Positions 1 to 9,466 of a DNA stretch of 64,000 nt are shown one piece after another (the first letter of the stretch is position 1; the number at the start of each line of letters is the position of its first letter). The DNA is from Ignavibacteriaceae bacterium (lineage in GTDB: Bacteria > Bacteroidota > Ignavibacteria > Ignavibacteriales > Ignavibacteriaceae), in NCBI GenBank assembly GCA_013360295.1, contig JABWCL010000007.1, positions 1 through 64,000 on the forward strand, written 5' to 3'. Below the pieces are notes generated by a model. The model was given only the letters and a program-made list of their open reading frames with translations, made no database searches and was not told where the DNA came from. The position numbers and the translations under genes were made by a program.

Positions 1-7
1 TCAAAAT

Positions 8-36
8 TTGGTTAAGTATGGTCTGATATATAACTT
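8..36 (+). promoter_or_regulatory. Possible sigma70-type promoter upstream of the first acyl-CoA dehydrogenase gene
   Basis: A TTGGTT hexamer at 8-13 lies 15 bases before TATAAC (29-34) or 17 bases before TAACTT (31-36), followed by an AT-rich leader. The gene has a good ribosome binding site (GGAGAG at 59-64) before ATG 68. The window starts here, so an upstream gene reading into it cannot be excluded. The call rests on hexamer matching alone. Confidence 0.3.
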
Positions 37-67
37 AATAATCTGAAAATATTTTTTTGGAGAGTTA

Positions 68-1237
68 ATGAATAAGTTTATTGGTGTCGATTATTATGAT
101 ACCTCAGGTCTTTTAAGCGAAGAAGAGATACTCGTTAGGGATACAGTACGGGAATTTGTCAGTGACGAAGTCATTCCGGTGATTGAAAGATACTGTAGGG
201 AAAGCACCTTCCCTATGGAAATTATCCCAAAACTTGCTGAATTAGGATTATTTGGTACAAGTCTGCCCCAAAAATACGGATGTGCTGAGATGAACAGCGT
301 GGTGTACGGATTAGTTTGCCAGGAACTGGAACGGGGAGACAGTGGAATAAGGAGTTTTGTCTCTGTTCAAAGCAGTCTCGTAATGTATCCCATATACACT
401 TTTGGCTCTGAAGCCCAGCGACAGAAATGGTTACCAGGATTGGCTAAGGGTGAGAAAATCGGCTGTTTTGGGCTGACTGAACCCGATTTCGGTTCAAACC
501 CGGGAGGAATGATCACTAGAGCCGAAAAAGTCGATGGTGGTTATGTTCTAAATGGTGCAAAAATGTGGATTACAAACGGTACTATAGCCGATGTAGCAGT
601 GGTTTGGGCAAAACTTGACGGCAAGGTTGCCGGATTCCTTGTTGAAAAAGGTTTCAAAGGTTTTGCAGCGCCTGAAATGAAAGGAAAACACTCACTAAAA
701 GCATCAGTAACCTCAGAGCTAACATTCGATAATGTATTCATCCCCGAAGAGAACAGGCTCCCGGAAGGAAATGGACTTAAATCGCCTCTGATGTGCCTTA
801 ATCAGGCGCGTTATGGTATTGCGTGGGGAGTAGTTGGCTCGATGATGGCATGTTATGATTCTGCACTGAATTATTCCAAATCAAGAATTCAGTTTGGTAA
901 ACCGATAGCGGCATTCCAGATGACCCAGGAAAAGCTGGTCTATATGCTCACCGAGATCACTAAGGCTCAGTTACTTAACCTCCAGCTTGGTAGACTAAAA
1001 GACAGTGGTAAACTCAGATTTCAACAAGTTTCAATGGCCAAAAGAAATAATTGTGAGAAGGCACTCGAAATCGCCAGGATGTCTCGTGAAGTACTTGGTG
1101 CCAATGGTATTTTGGATGAATACCCGGTAATGAGGCATGCCGCCAATCTGGAGTCAGTTAAGACTTATGAGGGCACGCATGAGATGCATACATTAATTTT
1201 GGGCGAGGATGTAACTGGAATTCCTGCATTTGAATAA
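68..1237 (+). CDS. Acyl-CoA dehydrogenase, glutaryl-CoA dehydrogenase-like
   Basis: A 389-residue FAD flavoenzyme predicted to oxidise an acyl-CoA at the alpha-beta bond and pass electrons to ETF. It has the full three-domain fold: helical N-terminus, a beta domain with the flavin motif [15 protein letters not shown] near 138-152, and a C-terminal helical bundle. The catalytic glutamate is Glu368 in TYEGTHEMH. The EGTH-x-x-H motif and the C-terminal ILGEDVTG are closer to glutaryl-CoA dehydrogenases than to short-chain enzymes, which end EGTSEIQ. If it is a true glutaryl-CoA dehydrogenase it also decarboxylates the product to crotonyl-CoA, in lysine/tryptophan or benzoate breakdown; no other gene of those pathways lies beside it, so the substrate is inferred. 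Length is normal. The start is fixed by GGAGAG at 59-64. Confidence 0.88.
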   Translation: MNKFIGVDYYDTSGLLSEEEILVRDTVREFVSDEVIPVIERYCRESTFPMEIIPKLAELGLFGTSLPQKYGCAEMNSVVYGLVCQELERGDSGIRSFVSVQSSLVMYPIYTFGSEAQRQKWLPGLAKGEKIGCFGLTEPDFGSNPGGMITRAEKVDGGYVLNGAKMWITNGTIADVAVVWAKLDGKVAGFLVEKGFKGFAAPEMKGKHSLKASVTSELTFDNVFIPEENRLPEGNGLKSPLMCLNQARYGIAWGVVGSMMACYDSALNYSKSRIQFGKPIAAFQMTQEKLVYMLTEITKAQLLNLQLGRLKDSGKLRFQQVSMAKRNNCEKALEIARMSREVLGANGILDEYPVMRHAANLESVKTYEGTHEMHTLILGEDVTGIPAFE

Positions 1238-1251
1238 TCTTTGGAAATTAT

Positions 1252-2718
1252 ATGAAATCTGAAAAAATAGTTCTCGAGGGTATTACTTTCGACGACGTTC
1301 TCCTTATCCCTGGAAAATCGAAAGTTCTGCCCAGAGAAGTGGAAACTTCAACATTCCTCACCCGGGATATAAAATTAAATATCCCGATAATATCTGCTGC
1401 CATGGACACTGTGACTGAAGCAGCCCTTGCGATCGCAATAGCAAGGGAGGGAGGGATTGGCATAGTACACAAAAATCTCTCAATTGAGAAACAATGCGAG
1501 GAAGTTGATAAGGTTAAAAGATCAGAGAGCGGGATGATCAGAAATCCCGTAACTTTGACTGTGGATAGCACCGTTAATGATGCCTTAGTCTTAATGAAAA
1601 AATTCAGCATATCTGGTATTCCTATCGTTGATTCAGCGGGAAAACTTACTGGCATACTTACAAACCGTGATCTCAGGTTTCAGCCGGACAGTTCAAGGAA
1701 GGTAGCAAATATTATGACAAAGGCTCCACTGATAACCGCGCCTGTTGGAACCACTCTGGAGGAAGCAGAATTAATTCTACAAAAACACAGGATTGAGAAA
1801 TTACCGGTAGTTGATAAAGACAACGTGCTCCGGGGTTTACTTACATTTAAGGATATTCAGAAGAAAAAGAACTTTCCTCTTGCGTGTAAAGATGAGCATG
1901 GCAGATTGAGGGTTGGCGCTGCGGTTGGAATAACTAATGATACGATAGACCGCGTCGATGGCCTGGTTCGCACAGGTGCTGATGTCATCGTTATTGATAC
2001 GGCGCACGGCCATTCTGCTGGTGTGATTAAGAAAATAAAAGAAATTCGAAAAAAATATAAATATATGCAGCTAATTGCTGGTAATATAGGAACATATGAT
2101 GCTGCTCTTGAACTTAAAAATACCGGTATTGATGCTGTCAAAGTCGGTATTGGTCCTGGATCCATCTGTACGACACGCATTGTTGCCGGGGTTGGAGTAC
2201 CTCAGATAACCGCGGTAATGGAATCTCACCGTGCACTCAAGAAAAGCGGTATTCCAATCATTGCTGATGGAGGTATAAAGTTTACAGGAGACATTGCAAA
2301 AGCTATTGCTGCGGGAGCAGACTCAGTGATGATCGGCGGTATGTTCGCTGGTGTCGATGAAAGTCCGGGAGAGGTGATATTATATGAAGGTCGCAGATTT
2401 AAACTTTACCGGGGTATGGGCTCAGTCGAGGCGATGAGGCAGGGGAGCAGGGATAGGTATTTCCAGGATATGGAGGAGGAAATTTCAAAGCTGGTTCCTG
2501 AAGGAGTTGAAGGAAGAGTACCATACAAAGGTCCTTTGTCTGATACCATATACCAATTAGTCGGGGGACTGAGGGCTGCCATGGGTTATTGTGGAACAAA
2601 ATCGGTCAATGAAATGAAACAGAATGGTCGATTTGTTAAAATTACTCCGGCTGGTCTTAAAGAGAGCCACCCGCATGATGTAACCATTACTAAGGAAGCG
2701 CCAAATTACCACTTATGA
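1252..2718 (+). CDS. guaB: IMP dehydrogenase
   Basis: This 488-residue enzyme oxidises IMP to XMP with NAD+, the committed step of guanine nucleotide synthesis. The catalytic loop [15 protein letters not shown] carries nucleophile Cys306 (Cys305 in E. coli). A pair of CBS domains (about 95-205) is inserted in the TIM barrel and normally binds adenine and guanine nucleotides. The flap Arg-Tyr region ([10 protein letters not shown]) follows. Length is standard. The gene begins 14 bases after the acyl-CoA dehydrogenase, and its last four bases overlap the next start (ATGA), so it is probably translationally coupled to the peptidase. Together with purD downstream it links this operon to purine synthesis. 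Confidence 0.97.
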   Translation: MKSEKIVLEGITFDDVLLIPGKSKVLPREVETSTFLTRDIKLNIPIISAAMDTVTEAALAIAIAREGGIGIVHKNLSIEKQCEEVDKVKRSESGMIRNPVTLTVDSTVNDALVLMKKFSISGIPIVDSAGKLTGILTNRDLRFQPDSSRKVANIMTKAPLITAPVGTTLEEAELILQKHRIEKLPVVDKDNVLRGLLTFKDIQKKKNFPLACKDEHGRLRVGAAVGITNDTIDRVDGLVRTGADVIVIDTAHGHSAGVIKKIKEIRKKYKYMQLIAGNIGTYDAALELKNTGIDAVKVGIGPGSICTTRIVAGVGVPQITAVMESHRALKKSGIPIIADGGIKFTGDIAKAIAAGADSVMIGGMFAGVDESPGEVILYEGRRFKLYRGMGSVEAMRQGSRDRYFQDMEEEISKLVPEGVEGRVPYKGPLSDTIYQLVGGLRAAMGYCGTKSVNEMKQNGRFVKITPAGLKESHPHDVTITKEAPNYHL

Positions 2719-3779
2719 CTAATCTAGATTACCTTGGGGGCCGAATTGAGAAGTTGAGGGACCTTCTCGATCAGCAGAAACTTGATGGTGTTTTATTATC
2801 CTCACCGGAATCGCTAAATCATTTTTGTGAGATGCTAAACATTGAAGGATACTGCCTGATAACCAGGAAAAGGTTAGTGAGAATTACTGATTTCCGCTTT
2901 CAGAATGAAATTTCATCCTTAAACGGTGATTTTGAAACGTTAATGATTACCTCCGGGTTTACTGATTATATCGTATCTAATTCGGTGCTGTCAGGTATGA
3001 AGTTAGGATTTGAAGGATCTCACCTGACTTATTCATTTCTAAATGAGCTCATGAGAAAATCCGGTGCAAAATCTCTTACAGATGTCTCTGAAGAAATCGG
3101 AATACTTTTATCTGTAGCTGACGACGAAATGATTCAAAGGATGAAAAAAGCAATTTCAATAAGTGGTAAATCGTACAAAAAATTCTTAAAAAAGAAACTG
3201 ACAGGATTTAGTGAGAAACAGAGTAAATGGTTATTACTGCAGTCTTTATATGATTTGGGAGCAGAATCAGAATCCTTTCCTCTTATTCTTGCGTTTGGAT
3301 CGAATAGCAGAAATCCTCACCATGTGCCTTCATCGAAAGTGTTAAGAAAAAATGAATTGAGACTATATGATTTCGGGGTATTTTATAAAGGTTTAAGGAG
3401 TGATATCACCAGGATGGTTATTCCACGAAGTGATAATGAATCGTTGGATATTTATAATATTTTAATTGATATTCAGTCTGAGGTTGCAAAAATCGCGTCA
3501 GCAGGAGTTCCTGTAAGAGAACTTGATTTGTTAGCAAGAGATTTATTTGGCAATTATAATTTATTGGAAGGTGTGAAACACTCACTTGGTCATGGTCTGG
3601 GATATAAAGTGCATCAAAAACCAAGAATATCCTGGAAATCAGATGAGGTTCTAGCCGAGAATCAGATTATTACTCTTGAACCGGGTGTCTATTTCGGAAA
3701 TAAAGGGTTTAGGTTTGAGAATGATTATCTCGTAACCAAAAATGGGTTAATTAATCTATCAAAAAATATATCAGTTTAG
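2715..3779 (+). CDS. M24 metallopeptidase, Xaa-Pro aminopeptidase/dipeptidase type
   Basis: A cytosolic metallopeptidase of 354 residues, predicted to cleave peptides at proline. The N-terminal creatinase-like domain (about 1-125) is followed by the pita-bread catalytic domain. All five metal ligands are visible: Asp219 (YDFGV), Asp230 (SDITR), His293 (SLGHGLGYK), Glu322 (LEPGVYF) and Glu335 (RFENDY). The start overlaps the guaB stop by four bases, and the stop codon is directly followed by the ATG of the next gene. Family members of this length are generally annotated PepP or PepQ; exact specificity is not determinable. It has no signal peptide. Confidence 0.9.
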   Translation: MTNLDYLGGRIEKLRDLLDQQKLDGVLLSSPESLNHFCEMLNIEGYCLITRKRLVRITDFRFQNEISSLNGDFETLMITSGFTDYIVSNSVLSGMKLGFEGSHLTYSFLNELMRKSGAKSLTDVSEEIGILLSVADDEMIQRMKKAISISGKSYKKFLKKKLTGFSEKQSKWLLLQSLYDLGAESESFPLILAFGSNSRNPHHVPSSKVLRKNELRLYDFGVFYKGLRSDITRMVIPRSDNESLDIYNILIDIQSEVAKIASAGVPVRELDLLARDLFGNYNLLEGVKHSLGHGLGYKVHQKPRISWKSDEVLAENQIITLEPGVYFGNKGFRFENDYLVTKNGLINLSKNISV

Positions 3780-5060
3780 ATGTTTAAAGTTCTAGTTATA
3801 GCATATTACTTCCCGCCAAAGGGCTTGAGCGGCGTACAGCGAACGCTCAAATTCGTAAAGTATTTTAATAAATACAATTGGTTCCCTACGGTTGTCACCT
3901 CCGGAGAAGGTGCTTATTACGCACACGACAACACTCTCCTTGACGACCTTGAACCGGGAACATACAAACTTCATCGGGTTGAAGGTAAAGATATTAATTC
4001 GTTAACCAAACAATTAGGTACTGTCAGAATGCCCAATGAAGTGCTGCGGAAGATATTTTCTTTTTTCAGCAGTTTTTTCTTTATACCTGACAATAAAAAA
4101 TACTGGTCGAAAAAAGTCCTCAATTATTGTCGGGAATTACTGAAAAATGAAGAGTTTGACGTCATTTTTATTTCAGGTCCGCCGTTTTCTTCATTCGAAA
4201 CCGGCAGAGCGCTCAAAAAGGAATTTAATATTCCTCTGGTCTATGATTACAGGGATTTATGGTATGGGTACCACTTTGCTATTTATCCGACGATTTTTCA
4301 TCGGTTAATGATAAAGAGGATGGAATACCGGTGTCTCAAAAAAGCGGACCGGATAATAGTAACTAACAGGAAAATTAAAGAAAAGCTCGTGAAATTTTTT
4401 CCGTTCCTCGGCTTAAACAGCATCTCGATTATACCCCACGGTTTCGATCCTCAGGATATTACGGCAGCAGGAAAGCACCCAAAGGATCGTGAAAAATTGA
4501 TTTTTACTTATAGTGGTATTTTTTATGAGTTTATAACACCCAAGTATTTTTTGAAGGCATTCAAATTATTAACACAGGAAAATCCTGAAATTGCATCCAG
4601 GATCGAACTGCATTTCGCCGGATTATTGAGGAAAGAGAATGAAAAACTGATTGAGTCCCTCAAATTACAGTCTTATGTCAGATATTTTGGATATCTGGAC
4701 CATCTTGATGCAATTAAAAAATTGAATAGCAGTGATGTACTTTGGATTACGGTAGGGGAAGGCAGAAATTCTGATACCATTTCAAGTGGAAAGTTATTCG
4801 AATATTTTGGTACAGGGAAACCCGTTTTAGGATTATTAAGAGAAGGAGCTTTAAAATCTGCACTTGAAGAGTATGGATCTTCTTTTATTTGTGACCCATA
4901 TGATGTAAGAGGAATAAAGGATAAGTTTGTGGAAATTTTCTTGCTATATTCTCAAAATGCTTTACCGGCCCCCAAATCAGAGGTTATAGCCAAATATAAC
5001 CGTGAATACTTAACTGAAATCTTAACGAAAGAATTGCAATTTTTAGTGAAGGTCAGGTAA
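3780..5060 (+). CDS. Glycosyltransferase, GT4-like (GT-B fold)
   Basis: A 426-residue GT-B enzyme that should transfer a sugar from a nucleotide donor to an acceptor, likely a cell-surface glycan. The N-terminal Rossmann domain starts with VLVIAYYFPPKGLSGVQR, typical of GT4-type proteins, and the C-terminal donor-binding domain contains SGKLFEYFGTGKPVLGL, matching the usual E-x-x-A-x-G-x-P-V region. No signal peptide is seen; such enzymes are cytoplasmic or peripheral. ATG 3780 immediately follows the peptidase stop codon, and the gene ends in TAATG, overlapping purD by one base. No other glycan genes adjoin it, so donor and acceptor are unknown. Confidence 0.82.
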   Translation: MFKVLVIAYYFPPKGLSGVQRTLKFVKYFNKYNWFPTVVTSGEGAYYAHDNTLLDDLEPGTYKLHRVEGKDINSLTKQLGTVRMPNEVLRKIFSFFSSFFFIPDNKKYWSKKVLNYCRELLKNEEFDVIFISGPPFSSFETGRALKKEFNIPLVYDYRDLWYGYHFAIYPTIFHRLMIKRMEYRCLKKADRIIVTNRKIKEKLVKFFPFLGLNSISIIPHGFDPQDITAAGKHPKDREKLIFTYSGIFYEFITPKYFLKAFKLLTQENPEIASRIELHFAGLLRKENEKLIESLKLQSYVRYFGYLDHLDAIKKLNSSDVLWITVGEGRNSDTISSGKLFEYFGTGKPVLGLLREGALKSALEEYGSSFICDPYDVRGIKDKFVEIFLLYSQNALPAPKSEVIAKYNREYLTEILTKELQFLVKVR

Positions 5061-6334
5061 TGAAGGTAGGTATAATTGGCAGCGGAGGACGGGAGCACGC
5101 ATTAGCTCTAAAGTTATTTAACTCATACTCCTGCGATAAGGTATATTGTTTCCCCGGAAACCCGGGCACAGCAAGTTTCGCAAAAAATCTTAATGTATCG
5201 CCGGAAGATTTTGAGAAGTTGGCAGAGACCATCATTTTGAATGGAATTGATTTTGTGGTAATCGGTCCCGAAAAACATCTTAGTGATGGTTTAACTGATT
5301 ACCTGCAAACTAAAGGAATTAAAGTATTTGGCCCGACAAGCGCCGCCGCGAGGATTGAATCAGACAAGGCTTTTGCAAAACAATTGATGCTTTCTTATAA
5401 GATTCCAACAGCCTCGTTTCGGACATTCACCGCAGATCAGCACTCAGCAGCGTTAGAATTCTGTAACAAAATTGGTTATCCCTCCGTGATCAAGGCAAGT
5501 GGTCTGGCGGCTGGAAAAGGGGTAGTTATTGCAAATAATCCTAATGAAGCGAAATCTGCTATAGACAGCATGTTCTTTGAAAAGATGTTTGGTGAGTCGG
5601 GCGAAACCATTGTTGTAGAAGAGTTTATGACAGGTCTTGAAGCCTCGGTTTTTGCAATCTGCGACGGCAATAACTTCGTATTGTTACCTCCGGCACAGGA
5701 TCACAAACGAATCGGAGATAATGATACCGGGAAAAATACTGGTGGTATGGGTGCCTATGCTCCCGCAAAAATCGTTACTAAAGCACATCTGCAGAAAATA
5801 GAAGAACAGATTGTATCTCCGGTATTAAAGGCATTATCTGATAAAGGTTCTAAATTCGTAGGATGTTTATTCTGCGGTTTAATGATTGAAGGTGACGTAG
5901 TCAGAGTCGTTGAGTTTAATGCCAGATTTGGTGATCCTGAAACACAAGCGATATTGAACCTTTTAGAGGGTGACTTCTGCGAATTATTGTACTCTTGCGC
6001 AACCGGTGAATTAAAAAACAGAACTATCACGATTAACGGTAATGCATCAGTTTGTGTTATAGCAGCCTCAGGCGGTTATCCGGATAAATTTAATAAAGGC
6101 TTTGAAATTAAGGGATTAGATCGGGTTTCTTCAGATATTTATGTCTTTCATTCAGGCACTGCTTTGAAGGATGATAAAATAATCAGTAACGGGGGACGTG
6201 TTCTGGGGGTGACCAGTGTTGATTCAACGGGGAACCTGAAATCTGCAATCGAAATGGCGTACGAAGCAATTTCGAAGATTTCTTTTGATAAGATGTATTA
6301 TCGTAAAGATATAGGATCTAAGGGATTAAATTGA
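5060..6334 (+). CDS. purD: Phosphoribosylamine-glycine ligase (GAR synthetase)
   Basis: This ATP-grasp enzyme (424 residues) joins glycine to 5-phosphoribosylamine, the second step of de novo purine synthesis, using the product of PurF (encoded at 38244-39734). It opens with KVGIIGSGGREHALALKL, the PurD N-terminal motif. The ATP-grasp core includes VIKASGLAAGKGVVIA (about 144-159), the signature RFGDPETQA, and a C-terminal domain ending near KDIG. Length is typical for a monofunctional PurD. It overlaps the glycosyltransferase stop by one base (TAATG). Confidence 0.97.
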   Translation: MKVGIIGSGGREHALALKLFNSYSCDKVYCFPGNPGTASFAKNLNVSPEDFEKLAETIILNGIDFVVIGPEKHLSDGLTDYLQTKGIKVFGPTSAAARIESDKAFAKQLMLSYKIPTASFRTFTADQHSAALEFCNKIGYPSVIKASGLAAGKGVVIANNPNEAKSAIDSMFFEKMFGESGETIVVEEFMTGLEASVFAICDGNNFVLLPPAQDHKRIGDNDTGKNTGGMGAYAPAKIVTKAHLQKIEEQIVSPVLKALSDKGSKFVGCLFCGLMIEGDVVRVVEFNARFGDPETQAILNLLEGDFCELLYSCATGELKNRTITINGNASVCVIAASGGYPDKFNKGFEIKGLDRVSSDIYVFHSGTALKDDKIISNGGRVLGVTSVDSTGNLKSAIEMAYEAISKISFDKMYYRKDIGSKGLN

Positions 6335-6341
6335 CGGGATA

Positions 6342-7943
6342 ATGAATTCTCTCCATATCCACTCCAATTACTCAATGCTTTCGGGGGGAGCATCGGTCAA
6401 AGAACTGTGCGATAAACAATATACACATGGATATTCCTCAATAGGCCTCACCGACACCGATGGGATGTACGGATACGTGGAATTAAATAAAATTTCCAAA
6501 GAAAAGAAGCTAAAGCCTGTTTTTGGCGTCCAGCTGACCTCCGGTACCGAAGGGAAAGAGAGTTATTTAATTGTAATCGCACGTAACTTATCTGGATATA
6601 AAGAATTATGTTCGCTCATCACAAGCAGAAAGTTAAAAGATGATTTTTCACTAAAGACCGTCGTTACCGAAACAAGTAAAAATCTTACCTACATTACTCC
6701 CGATCCTGAATTGCTCCTGCTTAATGTCGGAGCACATAACATCTACGCCGAAATTAGAGCAAGTAAGTATAAAACACATCAGAATAAACATTTAATGAAT
6801 CTGATTCAGAGTTCAGGTGGTAATTACATTCTTACAAGTCCGGTCTTTTTTCTGGAAAAGGAGGACTATATTTTTCATAAAGTGCTTACTGCGATCCGGT
6901 TAAGAAAAACAGTTGACAATCTAAACGAAAACGAGGTAGTACCGGAGGATTACTATCTTAAGTCACCCAGAGAAACCAGGGATTGGGTTGCCTCATACCA
7001 GGAAGGGTATCTCAATTCAGAACAAGTACTTAGAGATTCCGTTTTCGAACCGCAGATGGGTAATTATGTGTTCCCGAAATTTTCATTACCACCCGGTGAG
7101 GATGCGTTCTCATTTTTATGGAGGATTACATTTAATGGGTTTGAAAAAAAGGTTAAAGATCCGACCGGGGAGCAAATTAAGAGACTGAGTTACGAACTTG
7201 AAGTTATTGCCGATCTTGGTTTTATAGATTATTTTCTGGTCGTTTGGGATATTGTCAGAGAAGCAAAAACCAGAGGAGTACAGGTGATCGGAAGGGGTTC
7301 TGCGGCAAACAGTCTGGTCGCCTATGCTCTGGATCTTGTAGATTTAAACCCCACGGAGCACGATTTATATTTCGAAAGATTTCTGAACCGCGGACGGATC
7401 AGCCCTCCCGACGTTGACCTGGATTTTTCCTGGAAAGAGCGCGATGAGATGATAAAATATGTCTTTAAAAAATACGGCTATCACCGTGTTGCAATGATCT
7501 CCACTACCGTAACTTTTCGGGCGCGGTCAGCATTCAGGGAAACTGCCAAGGCTTACGGTATTTCGGACCAGGAAATCTCAAAGTATAGTAAATTCATTCC
7601 CTGGACAAATGCAGCAAATTTACAGAATATTACCACCTTATTTCCTGAATCAAAAAATCTGCCTTTTAGAAATGAACCATGGGCTAGTATTATAAAAATT
7701 GCTTCCCGCCTGGCAGATACACCCAGATTTTTGGGCATTCATCCCGGAGGTATTGTAATTGCCCCGGAGAAGATCACCGATCATACGGCTCTCCAGTATT
7801 CGGGTAATAAAGGATTGGGGATAATTGTGACACAGCCTGACATGTACTCAATTGAAGATCTTGGACTTATAAAAATTGACCTCCTAAGCCAGCGCTCCCT
7901 GGGTGTTTTAAGAGATACCCTGCAGAAAATCAGAAAAAGGTAA
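6342..7943 (+). CDS. C-terminally short DnaE-family protein (PHP, palm and thumb only)
   Basis: Related to the alpha subunit of DNA polymerase III but only 533 residues, about half the family's usual 950-1200. An N-terminal PHP domain (about 1-200) starts LHIHSNYSMLSGG; its second metal motif is GLTDTD instead of the usual TDH. The palm has IGRGSAANSLVAYAL (316-330) and PPDVDLDF with Asp357 and Asp359, the two catalytic aspartates. A thumb region follows, then the second palm segment HPGGIVIAPEKITD and GLIKIDLLSQRSL carrying Asp513, the third catalytic aspartate. The protein ends 20 residues later, where the fingers should start; fingers, helix-hairpin-helix, OB and tau-binding regions are all absent. 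All three acidic residues remain, so this does not look like random decay. It lies seven bases before dinB, so a joint role in translesion synthesis or its control is inferred; catalysis without fingers is doubtful. Confidence 0.85.
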   Translation: MNSLHIHSNYSMLSGGASVKELCDKQYTHGYSSIGLTDTDGMYGYVELNKISKEKKLKPVFGVQLTSGTEGKESYLIVIARNLSGYKELCSLITSRKLKDDFSLKTVVTETSKNLTYITPDPELLLLNVGAHNIYAEIRASKYKTHQNKHLMNLIQSSGGNYILTSPVFFLEKEDYIFHKVLTAIRLRKTVDNLNENEVVPEDYYLKSPRETRDWVASYQEGYLNSEQVLRDSVFEPQMGNYVFPKFSLPPGEDAFSFLWRITFNGFEKKVKDPTGEQIKRLSYELEVIADLGFIDYFLVVWDIVREAKTRGVQVIGRGSAANSLVAYALDLVDLNPTEHDLYFERFLNRGRISPPDVDLDFSWKERDEMIKYVFKKYGYHRVAMISTTVTFRARSAFRETAKAYGISDQEISKYSKFIPWTNAANLQNITTLFPESKNLPFRNEPWASIIKIASRLADTPRFLGIHPGGIVIAPEKITDHTALQYSGNKGLGIIVTQPDMYSIEDLGLIKIDLLSQRSLGVLRDTLQKIRKR

Positions 7944-7950
7944 GGGCAAT

Positions 7951-9141
7951 TTGGCAGTTATTTTTCATTTGGATTTAGATTCATTTTTTGTAGCAGTTGA
8001 AAGAATACTTAATCCTGAGTTAATAGGAAAAGCTGTCATTGTTGGTGGGAATCCCACAGGGCGGGGTGTCGTTGCAGCATGTTCATACGAGGCGAGGAAA
8101 TATGGCCTACAGTCAGGAATGCCGATCAGACAGGCTTATCAACTTTGCCCCAAAGGAATGTACGTGCACGGACATTATGAAGAATATGAAAGATATTCGG
8201 ATCTGGTCCGTCAGATACTCTCTGCTCACACTCCGCACCTTGAACAAGCTTCTATTGATGAGTTTTATATGGATTTCTCTTTACCCGCACTTACGCTGTT
8301 CGGATTACTCAATAAATCACTTGAAATAAAATCCCAATTACAAAATGAACTGGACCTGCCTTGTTCAATTGGTATAGCGCCAAATAAACTATTGGCAAAG
8401 ATCTGTTCTGATTTTAACAAACCAAATGGTATGACAATCGTTGTTGAAGGGAAAGAAAGAGAATTCCTTGAGACCATGCCCATCAAATTTATGCCAGGTA
8501 TCGGACCTGTTCTTCAAAAAGATTTGACTGATAAGGGAATAAAATTCATTGGCGATATTTGTCGTATGCCTGTAGAGTTCTTCACTGGAAGATATGGAAA
8601 AGTGGGGCTTGATTTATGGAAAAAAGCTCACGGTGAGGGTTCAACTTTAATATTCGGCCACCCTGAACAAAAAAGTATTTCAAAGGAGACAACTTTTCAG
8701 AAAGACATTCTGTCAATTGAAGCATTAGAAGAAGTCTTGCTGGCTCTGGTTGGGCGTGTTTCTCATAAGCTAAGGGATGATTGTCTTACTGCATCAACCA
8801 TTACTTTGAAACTACGCTATTCTGACTTCGTAACTTTAAGCCGTTCAAAGACAATAGCGCCTACCCAGGATGATTTTATTATTTATAATATCGCACGCGG
8901 ACTGCTGCGAACTGCTTTTAAAAGAAGGATAGGTGTAAGGCTTATCGGAATAAAACTTGAAAAATTCAATAAACCTTACTTTCAGGATTATCTCTTTGAA
9001 CCTGAGAGCAGTAAAAGAGAGAAGCTCTTCGATGCAATCGGACGGATCAGATTAAAACATGGTTATGACGCGATTAATATTGGAGCATCCAAAAATACTC
9101 CCGGCGCTAAAGGGAAAATCAGCCAGGAGGCCAGTTCATAG
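7951..9141 (+). CDS. dinB: Y-family DNA polymerase IV
   Basis: A complete 396-residue translesion polymerase without proofreading. Catalytic residues are Asp8 (HLDLDSFF) and Asp103-Glu104 (SIDEFYMD). The palm, fingers and thumb are followed by a little finger domain. QDYLF near the C-terminus fits the Q-x-x-L-F beta-clamp binding motif, so it should load on the clamp by itself. The start is TTG at 7951 after the purine-rich GGTAAGGG that also carries the preceding stop codon, seven bases after the DnaE-like gene; the two are certainly cotranscribed. The 3' end overlaps the opposing HIT gene by 23 bases. Confidence 0.95.
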   Translation: MAVIFHLDLDSFFVAVERILNPELIGKAVIVGGNPTGRGVVAACSYEARKYGLQSGMPIRQAYQLCPKGMYVHGHYEEYERYSDLVRQILSAHTPHLEQASIDEFYMDFSLPALTLFGLLNKSLEIKSQLQNELDLPCSIGIAPNKLLAKICSDFNKPNGMTIVVEGKEREFLETMPIKFMPGIGPVLQKDLTDKGIKFIGDICRMPVEFFTGRYGKVGLDLWKKAHGEGSTLIFGHPEQKSISKETTFQKDILSIEALEEVLLALVGRVSHKLRDDCLTASTITLKLRYSDFVTLSRSKTIAPTQDDFIIYNIARGLLRTAFKRRIGVRLIGIKLEKFNKPYFQDYLFEPESSKREKLFDAIGRIRLKHGYDAINIGASKNTPGAKGKISQEASS

Positions 9142-9466
9142 TGCGTCCTCCCAGAAGATGAAGATGAAGGTGGTCAACTTCCTGTCCTGCGCTCCGTCCG
9201 TTATTAATTACAATCCTAAAGCCCGTATCGGTACATCCCTTTAAATCAGCAACTTTGTTTACAGCATCGAATAATTTCCCAAGCAGGGGGGAGTTAGCAC
9301 TGCCGTTAATGTTATAAATATTACTAAATTCAATTTTAGGTATAATCAGAACATGCACCGGGGCTTTTGGATTGATATCATCGATAGCAATTACAGAGTC
9401 ATCTTCATAGACGATTTTTGCAGGTATTTCGCGTTTTATGATCTTTATAAAAATTGAATCAGCCAT
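9119..9466 (-). CDS. HIT family nucleotide-binding protein (HinT-like)
   Basis: A 115-residue histidine triad protein; the family hydrolyses nucleoside phosphoramidates and similar AMP conjugates. The triad is His99-Leu-His101-Leu-His103 in VDHLHLHLLGG. The N-terminal FIKIIKREIPAKIVYEDD matches HinT proteins. ATG 9466 directly abuts the TAG stop of the upstream sigma54 regulator, and its ribosome binding site (GGAGAA) lies inside the end of that gene, so the two are coupled. Its 3' end overlaps dinB on the other strand. It is the last gene of the minus-strand operon. Confidence 0.93.
   Translation of the reverse strand: MADSIFIKIIKREIPAKIVYEDDSVIAIDDINPKAPVHVLIIPKIEFSNIYNINGSANSPLLGKLFDAVNKVADLKGCTDTGFRIVINNGRSAGQEVDHLHLHLLGGRTMNWPPG

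Noticed and set aside
1248-1655. 135-codon minus-strand open frame
   Set aside because: Antisense to the start of guaB; composition fits a shadow frame.
6342-7943. Sequencing frameshift as the cause of the short DnaE
   Set aside because: The bases after the stop codon are the dinB ribosome binding site and start; no DnaE fingers sequence is present in any frame downstream.
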